Source: Turnera subulata (Eukaryota > Streptophyta > Magnoliopsida > Malpighiales > Passifloraceae). Taken from it: DNA of 64,000 bases. Position 1 is the stretch's first letter. Each line of letters begins with the position of its first letter. The stretch covers positions 63,640-127,639 of the forward strand of contig JAKUCV010003306.1 of NCBI GenBank assembly GCA_028386065.3, given 5' to 3'. The notes beneath the pieces were generated by a model. That model was not told where the DNA came from. It saw only the letters and a program-made list of their open reading frames with translations, and did no database searches. A program made the position numbers and the translations under genes. Shown in pieces: positions 14,651 to 25,521 of this stretch.

Positions 14651-15234
14651 GTAGTAGTAGTAATAGTAATAGTAATAATAATAATACTAATAATACTGAT
14701 AATGATATAATAATAATTGTCCCCTATTTTGGCGTTAATCCTATTTTTATGTATTAACTTGAATAAAAAATTATCCCCAAAATTATTCGAAATCATTACC
14801 AATTTGAGAAAGAAAATTAATTATTATTTCCCAGTTTGGCCTCCCCCTTGTTAACAAATTAATGCCTTAATTAATGATTCCGCTTAAGGAAATAACACAA
14901 AAGGCAACCATTTTAATACCTTACCTAGCTATCACAAAACGAAACAAGCAATATAGTGCATTATTGTCATCTTTTTTTTTAACATCATAGTGCATTACTG
15001 ACTAATCTCTCTCTTTTTCTTGCATATGAATGAATATAACAATATCATCGTTCGTTACTTTCTTTACCACTTTGACCGAAACTAATTACTTTTAGAAAAT
15101 GAAAAAAATGAAAATCACACTCTCAACTTCTTCACCCTTATTCATTCCTTCTTTCTTCCTCCTTAGATCCAAAGCAAAAAGATTCAATCTTTCCCTAGAA
15201 AACACAAGAAAGTCCAAATCCTTTTCCATAGAAA

Positions 15235-15731
15235 ATGCATAGAAAAAAGAACCCACAAAAGATCCAAAAATCTCCTTTCCAAAGACCCTCCTCCTCGTCA
15301 TCCTCTCCCTTTTTCTCCTCCTCATCTTCTTCTTCCTCACCTCCAGCTCCCCCTCCCAAAATCCTTCTTACCCGATAAAACCACTCTTCGTTTCCAAATC
15401 CAGAGCCCACCCGATCCCTCCTTTCAACTGCTTCAACTCCCCTCAAGCCCACCCGATGGTTGCCAACACCGTCGAGAATCTCAAGAACCCTTTCCTCTTC
15501 TCTCTCTCGGATTTCGGGTCCTCGCCCGATAAGCCCTATAAGAACATCGTGCGCCTGCTCAAAGGGAAACCCATTAGGATCTTGTCAGATCAGGGCTTAT
15601 TCTCGTCGGATCCGACTTGGGTCTTGATGAATCTTGCAGGATTTAGCCCGGATTTGACCGGATCTAGATCGGGTTTTGGTGGATTATTTGCTAGATTGGA
15701 ACTGTGTAATTTTTTCTTGATTTTCGGTTGA
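15235..15731 (+). pseudogene. captured gene fragment, N-terminus of a type II membrane protein
   Basis: The frame running through 15243-15731 encodes a basic start (KDPKISFPKT), one hydrophobic segment (TLLLVILSLFLLLIFFF) and a Pro/Ser-rich stem. It continues with coding-looking text (MVANTVENLKNPF, then DKPYKNIVRLLKGKPIR). After about 15580 the resemblance to a protein stops, as at an exon end. The only nearby upstream ATG (15235) is one frame off; it would be restored by one extra A in the A-run at 15243-15248, so the start appears frameshifted. The anchor-plus-stem layout is that of Golgi enzymes such as glycosyltransferases, but I do not identify the family. It sits between inverted transposon arms and is presumably a captured first exon. 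Confidence 0.45.
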
Positions 15732-16456
15732 TGAATAATTGTTGATGATGAGCTTGACTTTTTGTGGTTCTGCACGGACGACGCCATTGATATTGCATAG
15801 GGTATTTTGATTTATGGATAGTGGTATTGCAGGGTTCTAGTTGTCTTCTAGTAAAGGAGTAACGGGGTGCGGGTTTTGATGGTTTCAGGGGCAGTGAGGT
15901 TTCATGGTTAGACTCAAAGGGCTTCCTACTTCATCAAGAATTTTGAATATGTGGACACTGAGGAAAATTGGCAAAACCATGCCTTTAAAATGATAAATTA
16001 ATTAAATATAATTTAATTTAAGTTTTGCAATTATTGTGTATTATTATTATAAATATTAGGTAATTAAACTATTTTTTTCTAATAACAATATTATTCTTTT
16101 AGCTCCATTAAATTTCAAAACAGAAAAATTGAAAGTATGATGTAATTAAGATTATAAAATAAATACCATTCTGTAAGAAAAAGATAAATACCATTTAAAA
16201 AATTTTGAGAAAATTAATAAGAGATTTAGGAATAAAATAGGATCCACTGGTATGTAAATTTTTTTATCTCTTTATAATTTTTCATGGTTAATAAAATTAT
16301 TTTAAAATTTAAATGTGGCAGGCTTTTTAAAAAAACAAAATTGGTTATGGATTATAATTGTGGTTAATTAAAACTGTGTACTTTTTTATTTAACTTAGTA
16401 GGTTAAAAAAAATTTGATTTAAGGTTTATAATTGATACTATTACTATTATTACTAC

Positions 16457-16488
<32 letters not shown>

Positions 16489-16915
16489 TATTATTATTGT
16501 CATTATCATTATTATTATTGTTGGGTGGGTGGGTGGGTATGGGGTCATCCGAGTCGGAGGGGTTTGGATCGGTTTGGGTAAAACTGGGTTGGTAGTTGGG
16601 TCAGGTATTTGGATGATGGGATCCACTTTTGCCATGTGGACGTCAAAACGACGTCGTTTTGAGTTACGGCAGCAGCCCAATTTTGGGCAGCTTCCACGTC
16701 AGCAGATACCCAGCCCGAGACCCATGACTGACCTGCCCGCTAAAACTCCAGGTACATAAATGTCTCGAAAAAAGTTATAGGTACATGATTGTCTCAAACC
16801 ATAAAATATGGGTACCATCCGTACCAAAAACCCAACGTTTTTCAATTTTGGGCAGCTTCCACGTCAGTAGATACCCAACGTTATAGGTACTCTTGTTTTT
16901 CAAATTTTTTTTTTG

Positions 16916-16924
16916 TATAAATAC
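16916..16924 (+). promoter_or_regulatory. TATA box of the SSP4-type gene
   Basis: TATAAATAC lies about 1 kb upstream of the coding start and only ~26 bp beyond the last transposon-derived text (ends ~16890). Transcription would start near 16950 (cataatacacagagagaaa). The ~960-bp leader probably contains an intron: a donor-like ctcgggtaagacc lies near 17350 and an acceptor-like cttcggtgtag near 17800. Confidence 0.5.
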
Positions 16925-17913
16925 AAGATGATGATAATTTCATAATACACAGAGAGAAAAGAATTTTTTTTTTCAATTTCTAATTTTCGTATTTATCATC
17001 ACCCCCGGGCCTTTTATTTCAGACAAAAAAAAAAAATCGATCCCGTTTCGGTTTCCCTCTCTTTCCACTCCTTGGAGGGAAAAAACCACACCTCAAAAAT
17101 CAAAAAAAGAAAAGAAAAAAATCGACTCTTACTCTCATCTCTCGATAGTAGTTTACTGGTAATAGCAGGAAACAAAAATCAGCAAAAAAGGATCTAGGGT
17201 TTTTACATTTTCTTTGCTATTACCTCAGTTGTACTCAGTTCTTCAATTTCTACACTCACTCGATCTCTTTTTGCCGTGTCCTTCATCATGCGGTGCTACA
17301 GTGCTTGACTTCAAGTTCTGATCAGTTCATGACTTGTTTTGACTACTCGGGTAAGACCATTTTTGGGGAGGTTTAATTCGCTTTGTTAGCTTAAGCTTGT
17401 TGCTTTTTGGGTTTTACTGTACTTAAACTAGGGATTAGTAGGTTTAGACGACGCGGATTTGTTGTATTGATTTGGGGTTTGGGGCTTTTGAGGTTCTTGC
17501 ATGTACTGAGAGGTGGGTCTAGGGTTTGAGCTCTCGGTTTTGACTTGTTGCTTGCATGCATTTGTTTCTAGGTACTGTGCCCCGAATCATGGGTTTTGCC
17601 TATTTTTGGGAGTTTTTGCTGGATTAAGGGATTAGGGATTCATTTCTTTAATTTAATTTGTAACCTCTACTATTTCTATGGTGTGCTTTGTAATCTCTTA
17701 TTTTGGTAGAAGTTTTGGGTTATTAGCTGTTGAAAGTTAGAATCAATTAGCTTACGTGCTACTTTTAACATTCTCTGTATGTAATATGTACTTCGGTGTA
17801 GGTGGTTCTGGCCAGAACTGTAACTATCTGAATTTTTCTGGTGGTTGTGCTGAAGATTAGTAAGTGGAAATAAGTAGCCGAATATTGGGATTGTCTTCCT
17901 GTGGTCTGTGGAA

Positions 17914-20900
17914 ATGCAAACTAAGAAAAGAGTTTCGGGAAGAAATGTTTCTCGAGAAGTTGCTAGTCCCAGGGTTCCAAGAGCTCAGAAGAAGGCATCC
18001 GAAAATGCACAAGTCTCTGATAAAAAAGTTTCAGAGCTAATTACATCTTCTACTAGAAAGAAAGCCGGTATGCTGTTGCTTTCTCATGGTCTATGAATTA
18101 AAGTTTCTGAGAAGTTCTTTTCTTGTTTCATTAAATGTTCTCATTTCATTACAGTAAGGTTTTGTACAAAGCAAGTCATATGATGTGCTTCGTTGCAGTA
18201 GCTGATTTTCTCTCAGATTATAACATCCTGTATTTTCCTTTTGACAATTCTTGTCTGTATACATATGGGATGTTTGAACCTCTTTTCCGCTTGATACTCC
18301 AAATGAACTGAGATGATGTCACTTCACGCCTATTATTTTGTGAAATGAACTGTCATGCCATAATGAACAATGAGAAGCAACATTGATTATAGTGAAGTAT
18401 ATGTTTTCACACTCTTGAAACATTTTAGCTCCCTAAGCAAAGCCCATACAATATGAATGCTTGTCTTTGAGGCGACCTTTTGATACCTTATTACAATTTC
18501 GTATTCCGCCTCATATTGCAAGTGTTTAGTTAATTCAGTAGGGCACAACATGACGCTATAACTGACCATTTTTTAGGGCATGGTCTGGCATCCTCTCGTT
18601 GTTTTTGATACTAGAAGAGTATCCCCGCCAACATAACCATTTTTTGGCATCCTCTCTTTTGGTACCATTTAAGTTGAATGGTGAAGTATATTTCTTTGCT
18701 TTCTCTTTTTCTCTTTTCTTTTGTAAACAAAAAATGTTTAGTCAATGAACTGTGATTTTGATCTTGTCTCAATGCACGTTGACCTGATTATTTTCTACCT
18801 ATGCAATTCTATTATTATAGTATCCAGCGTCTTGCATTACCGACTGGAGGTACATGTTGTATTTGGCACGCTAGTTTTACCAGAATGAGATAAATAGTTA
18901 TATGTGTTTATGATTATCTTCTCGAACATTTTGGCAGGCGTTCTAACCAAGAAAGCTGCGGAGTTAGTTAAAGCAACAAATCTGAATGACAAACACAACC
19001 TGGTGCAGGAGACTTCTATTGTGTCTTCTCAGTCTGATATTGTCAACTGTAAGGTAATTGTCTAGTTTTCCAGCCATGTAAACTGTGTCTCTATGACATT
19101 TTGCTTTTGATTCTTCCTTCAGTTTTGCTATGCATTTGTTTAAGTCCGTATTTCCATACAAAATTTTATTCAACAGTCTTTTATCAATAATTGTTGCGGG
19201 TATGGAAAGATTTAGGAGGTGAAGATGTGAGTAGATATCAAAAGATTGGATACGAAACAGCATATTGTATGATTTTCTAATTTACTCTGCAGGGTTATCA
19301 TGAGGAAGCCACTCAATGTGCATTGGAAACGATATTCTCTCCTGGTTTTCACGTTTCTAAAGTTGTTGGCAGGGAAATTGCAAATGAAGGTAGGCAGTAA
19401 ACATTGATTTCTTTGTTGAGAAGATGTTGTACATTTGTATTTTGCATTATGTGCTCCATAACATTCTTTTGAAATCCTCCATTCTCTTATGTGTCTCTAT
19501 TTAGTTGATTTTATCAAAGTGTTTCGGAATGGAGAGACACAGGAGAGCACATTAACTTCAATGAATGTGTCATGCCATAATGGCATAGAAGATGCAAACA
19601 TATTGTCTAGAAAGTCAGACTATGGTGATCCAATGCTCTCTGTAGCTACAAATGCTTGGAATGGAGTTTCAGGAGTTGGTCTTTCATCTGAGGTCTCAGC
19701 TATACATCTTGCAATGAAAAACTCTACACTGGAATGTGTTGATGAGCACGCTCATGACACTATGGGGGCAGATGCTTGCGTGGAGGAAGACGATTATGAG
19801 GAGTTTGAAGACTTTGATCCTTATTTTTTTATCAAGAACTTGCCCGAGTTGTCATCAGTTGTTCCCACTTTTCGGCCCACGCTTCTACCTAAGCAAACCC
19901 GGAGTTGTCCTCCTATTACTCTTGTTTTGGACTTGGATGGTAAGCAGCTTAGGTGCGAGTTTGCACATAAATTTTCAAACATGCTCATCGAATGTGGCCT
20001 GTCACATCCTTGCAGATTGTTTGTGCTACTGGATTGAGACCTGCACTTAGACATCATATTGAGCTATTTATGTTGCCCCCTTTTGACTGTGGCAGAGATT
20101 GTATGGTCCCTGGTTTCATCAGGATGATTACAAATTTACTTTAGATATTGCTGTTTTGTCATATGAAGTTTACTTTAGATGTTTAATTTTTTCTGAACCT
20201 AGAAGGAAAATAACTGGTCTTTTTTGGGTTGAAATTGCTGAATTTCCTTGTAAGATCTTACTTTAGTCGTGTCAGCAGTTGAGCCTTTTTTTTGGGGTTT
20301 AAGACATTATTGGGATCAAGTTTCTGTTTCAATGGGAATCCGCATTCAGGTTGTGCCTTTAGTGCTTGTTGAATATTGGCAAATTGGTGAGTAGGAAAGT
20401 AATAATTTGATCTTTTTTGTCATATTTATTCAGAAGTAGATAAGAATTTAGAAGTGAGGCTCAGTCCCATACATATGGTTTTAGATGACAACAGTGATCA
20501 AATATTGCAAGTTCCATTGTTCTTAGCTTTGAGACGCCTGTTTTCTCTGAGGAATACTTGTCCAATTTGTTGACTGAGATTAATTTTTGGCAGAGACTTT
20601 GGTGCACTCTACCGCAGAACCTTGTGATGATGCAGACTTCACATTCAATGTTTACTTTAACGAACAGGAGCATACATTATACGTACGATGCCGTCCTTTT
20701 CTCAGAGATTTCATGGAGAGAGTTTCCGGTCTTTTTGAGATCATCATATTTACAGCCAGTCGAAGTATATATGCAGAGCAGCTGCTAAATGTGCTCGACC
20801 CAAAGAGGAAAGTATTTCGCCATCGTGTTTTCCGTGAATCCTGTGTCTTTGTGGAGGGGAATTATCTCAAAGATTTGTCAGTCCTTGGCCGTGATTTGGC

Positions 20901-21483
20901 GCGTGTTGTCATAATTGATAACTCTCCACAGGTATGGTTGTTGAATCCTATCATGCTGTGTTGACTTGATAAAACATAATGTTTTTGTGAGGCTTAGGTT
21001 TGAATGCTGAAGGCATTCTACTGTATATTGTTATCCACTGATTGGTTGTGGGACTTCAAGCGTTTTGATTAAATGGTCATTTGGTGGCATTTAGTTTACT
21101 GTATCTAGCTTACTGTGTCTGGATAAAACAAAGGCAGCTGTTTGTGGTCTGATTGGAGGAAAACAACCATTTATTTCTGTTCTGGATGCAGACTGTTGTA
21201 AGTTCTGTTCTATGATTATTGTCACAGTTCTCAGTAGCATGGATGGTTTCTTTTTCTTTTCCAGGCGTTTGGGTTTCAAGTGGATAATGGAATACCTATT
21301 GAAAGCTGGTTCGATGATCCATTGGATCAGGAATTGCTTTTGCTGCTACCATTTTTGGAATCTCTGGCTGGAGTTGAAGATGTCAGGCCGTTGATCGCAA
21401 AGAAGTATAATCTGCGGGCGAAGATCGATGCGGCTGTTTGCCCTCTTTTAAATTCCCATAGAAGAGACCTTATGGAGAGTTAA
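17914..21483 (+). CDS. SSP4: SCP1-like CTD small phosphatase, SSP4 type (6 coding exons)
   Basis: Coding exons are 17914-18067, 18938-19053, 19293-19389, 19505-19939, 20594-20931 and 21265-21483. All introns are GT-AG, phases agree, and the product is 452 aa. The start is ATG 17914 ([11 protein letters not shown]). The N-terminal half is hydrophilic and basic, then acidic ([17 protein letters not shown]). The catalytic FCP1/NIF domain begins with the DxDxT motif DLDETLVHS (about residues 265-273), split by the intron at 19940-20593. It continues through [11 protein letters not shown] and [13 protein letters not shown], the RHRVFRESC segment and IIDNSPQ (to residue 380), ending with [17 protein letters not shown]. 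These haloacid-dehalogenase phosphatases dephosphorylate serines of the RNA polymerase II C-terminal domain. Length and layout match Arabidopsis SSP4/SSP4b (about 450 aa), from knowledge. No break is seen, so the gene looks functional. The SSP4 versus SSP4b/SSP5 assignment is less certain. Confidence 0.9.
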
Positions 21484-22113
21484 CCTTGGTGTACAAGTGT
21501 TGTAGTTGGAATGTGCACTTAGGTATGTCCTGTATTTATTAGACAAGTATTGTGGCGAGGAAAATCATATCCCTTTTTTGTTTAAATTGTCTCAGCAAAA
21601 TAGCATTAGAAACCTGAGTGCCATCCTGACCGCCGTTGAGGGGAAAGAATATCGTCATGGGAGTGTTAGTAAGAGCTGAAACTATTAAAAGGAGCTTTTC
21701 GTGTTGTTCTGGGCAAATACCTACAATGGCGTTAGCTTGGAATATAGTCATAAGTTGTATTTAAATATTTATTATACGACTATGGATGGTAATGGAATTT
21801 GTTTTTTTTTTTTTTCTGAATAAGGATAACCCTTTTGATGGATATATGCCAAATTCTTTTTTTTTTAATATTTCCTGTCGTCCTGATATTAATCGATTTC
21901 GCCTGTCCATTTTGGTCGGTTGAGGAATGAGAACTGAACTGACTAATGATTGCCAATGGAGTTGGTTGCTCGGTACGATGGCAGTTTGTGATTTTCTATG
22001 TCATTATGCAAATGTCAAAAATTTGTTAATCTCTGTTAGCAATTAGCATATTTTCTCTTGTGAATTGTAGTGTCTATTTAAATCACTTCATTTTGTCACA
22101 TGATGACGCATAT
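21484..22113. other. 3' UTR and spacer
   Basis: No gene is seen. The 3' UTR of the phosphatase gene probably ends within the first ~300 bp. Poly(T) runs occur near 21800 and 21857. Confidence 0.5.
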
Positions 22114-22570
22114 TGTCACGGGCCAAGAGCGTGGCGCAGCGGATGCACACTCTCACCGTGCGGCACAAGCAAGATCGCCCCTTAACTTGTAAGCCTACCA
22201 CACGCAAACACAACGAAGAGAGAACAAAGAGAATAATAAAGCAAGAGAAATAATTGGGAGAAGACTCGGTATTATTATTAATAAACCATCAACAACAATA
22301 CGCGCCCAACAACCCCCCCACACGCGTCCTATTTATATAGGTGCCGCAAGGCTCTCTCCTAGTTTGACAGTGCTAAGTAATCCTAGTCCAACACAAACTC
22401 GGTTTACTTAACCCCCACACAAACCCAATCCTAATACAACAAGGTTAGCTACTACTAGTCACAATAGGATTCCTACCAAACAACCAAAGTAGTGTCCCTA
22501 CCCAACTCAAACTCCTATGTACACTAGGATTCCGGACTCCTATGCGCACTAGGATTCCGGGGTCGTGACA
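22114..22570 (-). repeat. 3' LTR of the LARD-like element
   Basis: 457 bp, TG...CA ends. It contains the transcription-type text tatttatatagg near 22330. Confidence 0.85.
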
Positions 22571-22581
22571 TTCTCCACCAC

Positions 22582-23445
22582 CTAATCTTGCAACGCCCTC
22601 GTTGCAGCCCGATGATGCACCACAACTACTCGACCCACGAATAGTCGCTTCCGATGTTCATGCTTCCACTTCGCTTTGTGAAAATCCTTCCACTCCTCGA
22701 AATGCCAAAGCCAACGAACCATCGAACAAAATCCATGCTCATGATCAAACCATGACTCATGCCCAACCATATCCGGTATCCAATCACTCGCATGCCCACT
22801 TGAACTTCGGCTACAATCCCCGCAACCACGAACAAGTGAAACCCGCTGCTCATCATGTAATCCTATGACTCCAAGTAACGCCCTTGTACTTGTATCCTGT
22901 CGCTCACCATGTAATCTTATGGCTCCAAGCAACGTCACTGAACCAGTCTCTACCCCGAGAACGTGTCCGTCCGCGTACCCGTGCACCCGATGTAAGAACC
23001 TACACCGTACCCCAGGCTTCATGCCATCTCTGCCCGTTGTGCATTCCTCGCTGGAACCCTCTCCACCACCCGAACCATCACAGTCCCTTGTGAATGAAGA
23101 GCACCCGATCTCTGTCCTGAAATCGGCCCGTGAAAGAACTATACCTCGCTCCCTCATCGGTCCCTCAATCCTGGATAAGCCATGAATGTCCATCTCATCC
23201 TGCCATGCAAACCCGCACCCAGCACCGATGAACGTCCCAACACCATGTCTACCATCCACAGAATGAGTCGCATTCTCACCCGCCAACCGTCGTTTGTGTG
23301 TGTCCAGGATCTCCGTCAAATCCATCACAACAACTCTCCAGTCCGGCGTCAATCCGCAACAGCCTTCTTGTATGCCACAAAATTTCCACGCAACCCATCC
23401 GAGCTTGCCAAGTGCAACTTCGAACGAAGCTCTCCACACCCGCAA
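22582..23445 (-). CDS. uncharacterised open frame inside the LARD
   Basis: A 287-codon open frame, sense to the element, ends 11 bp from the LTR. From its first ATG (23325) it is 247 aa. It is Gly/Arg/His-rich and ends in RKRLFVGRVVVVHHRAATR. No retrotransposon domain is recognised. Being open over 860 bp in GC-richer DNA is weak evidence of coding. It may be a residual captured gene or chance. Confidence 0.25.
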   Translation of the reverse strand: MRVWRASFEVALGKLGWVAWKFCGIQEGCCGLTPDWRVVVMDLTEILDTHKRRLAGENATHSVDGRHGVGTFIGAGCGFAWQDEMDIHGLSRIEGPMRERGIVLSRADFRTEIGCSSFTRDCDGSGGGEGSSEECTTGRDGMKPGVRCRFLHRVHGYADGHVLGVETGSVTLLGAIRLHGERQDTSTRALLGVIGLHDEQRVSLVRGCGDCSRSSSGHASDWIPDMVGHESWFDHEHGFCSMVRWLWHFEEWKDFHKAKWKHEHRKRLFVGRVVVVHHRAATRALQD

Positions 23446-24599
23446 TTCACCAAGGACTCCCCGCGCAATTTTGCTCCAGCAACCAAGTCTAACCTTGCAA
23501 AATCCCCTCCTAGATGCTCACAAAGTATCCACACTCCTTGCTGTCCAAAGTTCTCTCCAATTGCACTCCCAAGAGTCTCCACAATTCGACCAAGAACCAA
23601 GCCAAGCAACCCGTGCACTTTGTTTCCAAGCAGTAAGAAAGTTCCCTTGAGTCTAATCCTTCTCCGGAAGCCAAAACCCCACCAAGTTTCTCCTTGGAAC
23701 CTGCCTTGAATCCACACCGAAATAGTCGCCCCCAAAATTGCCTTGCACCCGTGTACCGTCCCACGCAATTGCACGCCCAGCCTGCGCCAATTGTGTGCAG
23801 CCCCGCTAATTCTGCGCACCAGCCCACGCCAAGCAGCCTACCAATCGTCCAGCGTGTACCACCAGCACCCAACCGCACCAGAACACGCCTGATCAGCTCG
23901 CCAATAACGCACCAGCGCTCACAGTAATCAGCTAGCACCCGACAAAACACCACGATCTCGCAAACAATTTCAGCAACCAAGTGTGATCAAGCCACAGAAA
24001 ACCACCAAGAAAACTCAAGTAAAAGCTTCGAATCCTTCTCTGCCCACCCTAGTCACCTTTATTTGCTCCAAAGCTCCACAAACCTTGCTGTCCAAACACC
24101 AAGCCAATCTACACCTCTCCACAAGATGCACCAATCGGCCAGCAAAGAACACAACAACAAGATTGCACTTTGTCCAAGCACCAACAAAAGTCAACCAGGA
24201 AAAACAAATAAAACCACTTGATTCTCCTTCCCCTCTTGAAGCAAAAGAACCAGGTACCTTGTTTGAAGTCGCACTCCTTGTTCCTGCCCAAACCAGCCGC
24301 ACTAAATCTGTCCAGTGTCGATGCGCAACCCGCAGCACCAATTCCTGCCTCCTGTCACACCAAGTCTGCCCGTCTCACGCCAAAACCAGCAGCACCTGCA
24401 CGCATCCAACAAGCAAATCCCGCCTCTAGCCCGCACCAAGACAGCCCACAAAAAAGATATCGACAAGGCAACGCCACAAAAAAAGTCGACCAACAGCAAC
24501 AAAAAGATTCAACAACTCCAAAACAAAAACCAAGCCTCAAAATTACCTTCAAGAGTGCGTGTGAATTTATATAAAAAAAAATTCCGTACCAACCTGCCT

Positions 24600-24800
24600 T
24601 GCTGCAGCCCGATCGCACAAAAAGTGCGCCCAGTCGCGCCAAGAAGTGCGCCCAGTCGAGCCAAAAAGGCGCGCCCAGCAGAACCAAAAAAACGCACCCA
24701 GTCGAACAAAAAGGCGCGCCCAGCAGAACCCAGAAAGCGCACACAGTCGAGCAAAAAGGCGCGCCCAGACATGCACCCGCGAACCAAAAGGCACGCCCAG
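24600..24800. repeat. degenerate tandem repeat with ggcgcgcccag core
   Basis: About seven units of roughly 22-34 bp carry gcgcccag preceded by an A-rich or Arg-codon-like spacer. It lies next to the 5' LTR on its internal side, in the leader position of the element. Confidence 0.7.
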
Positions 24801-24894
24801 ATCTGCACCCGCGAAACAATTGGCGCACCTACCAGCACCAGCAGCGCACCAAATCGCACCAGCAACGAACCAAAAGGTACCAACAGCAAGTCAA

Positions 24895-24906
24895 GCTCCG
24901 CTACCA
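24895..24906 (-). other. primer binding site of the LARD-like element
   Basis: TGGTAGCGGAGC on the minus strand matches the usual plant initiator-Met primer site TGGTATCAGAGC at 10 of 12 positions. The same 12-mer is used by other elements in this window. Confidence 0.6.
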
Positions 24907-24908
24907 CT

Positions 24909-25365
24909 TGTCACGGGCCAAGAGTGTGGCGCAGCGGATGCACACTCTCACCGTGCGGCACAAGCAAGATTGTCCCTTAACTTGTAAGCCTACCACACGC
25001 AAACACAACGAAGAGAGAACAAAGAGAATAATAAAGCAAGAGAAATAATTGGGAGAAGACTCGGTATTATTATTAATAAACCACCAACAACAATATACGC
25101 CCAACAACCCCCCCTCACGCGTCCTATTTATATAGGTGCCACAAGGCTCTCTCCTAGTTTGACAGTGCTAAGTAATCCTAGTCCAACACAAACTCGGTTT
25201 ACTTAACCCCCACACAAACCCAATCCTAATACAACAAGGTTAGTTACTCCTAGTCACAATAGGATTCCTACCAAACAACCAAAGTAGTGTCCCAACCCAA
25301 CTCAAACTCCTATGCACACTAGGATTCCGGACTCCTATGCGCACTAGGATTCTGGGGTCGTGACA
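24909..25365 (-). repeat. 5' LTR of the LARD-like element
   Basis: 457 bp, about 97% identical to the other copy by hand comparison. Confidence 0.85.
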
Positions 25366-25521
25366 ATATGCTCCAAATACGAGCCAAAAGTACCATTTGT
25401 AATTTCCATAACTAACTAATATATTCTCAAAAAACAAAAAAAAAATCCATAACTAATATGGTAAAAGATAAAGTCCATCAAGGCACATGTCACCAAACTA
25501 TAGTGAGCGCCTAAGGTTCCT
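25366..25521. other. short spacer
   Basis: No feature is seen beyond the atat flank of the LARD insertion. Confidence 0.5.

Larger units (their letters stand above)
14207..16841. mobile_element. transposon-like unit with ~0.4 kb inverted arms
   Basis: About 14217-14650 and 16438-16841 are inverted copies of one sequence. Both contain tacggatggtacccatattt (or its complement), the acgtcgtttt palindromic text, and an (AAT)n run facing inward. About 1.8 kb lies between the arms, with a gene-derived fragment at 15235-15600. Beyond the right arm, 16845-16890 repeats part of it again. I could not find a clean target duplication. The long arms plus cargo resemble a Pack-MULE, but that class is an inference. 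Confidence 0.6.
22114..25365 (-). mobile_element. non-autonomous LTR retrotransposon (LARD-like), 3.25 kb
   Basis: Two 457-bp direct repeats (22114-22570 and 24909-25365) begin TGTCACG and end CGTGACA. By hand count they differ at about 13 sites, mostly C/T and G/A, so the insertion is fairly young. Orientation is minus. Next to the right repeat the minus strand reads TGGTAGCGGAGC two bases inside the LTR (primer site), and next to the left repeat it reads aggtggtggagaa (polypurine tract). Both sides are flanked by atat. The 2338-bp interior has no gag, protease, RT or integrase motif. The size exceeds usual TRIMs and fits a small LARD. Replication would depend on proteins from other elements. 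Confidence 0.85.

Noticed and set aside
14497..14802. Isoleucine-rich minus-strand frame
   Set aside because: It is a translation of the (AAT)n microsatellite.
22602..24980. Plus-strand frames of 100-220 codons in the LARD
   Set aside because: They run antisense to the element, with biased Pro/Lys/Thr composition; no domain is seen.
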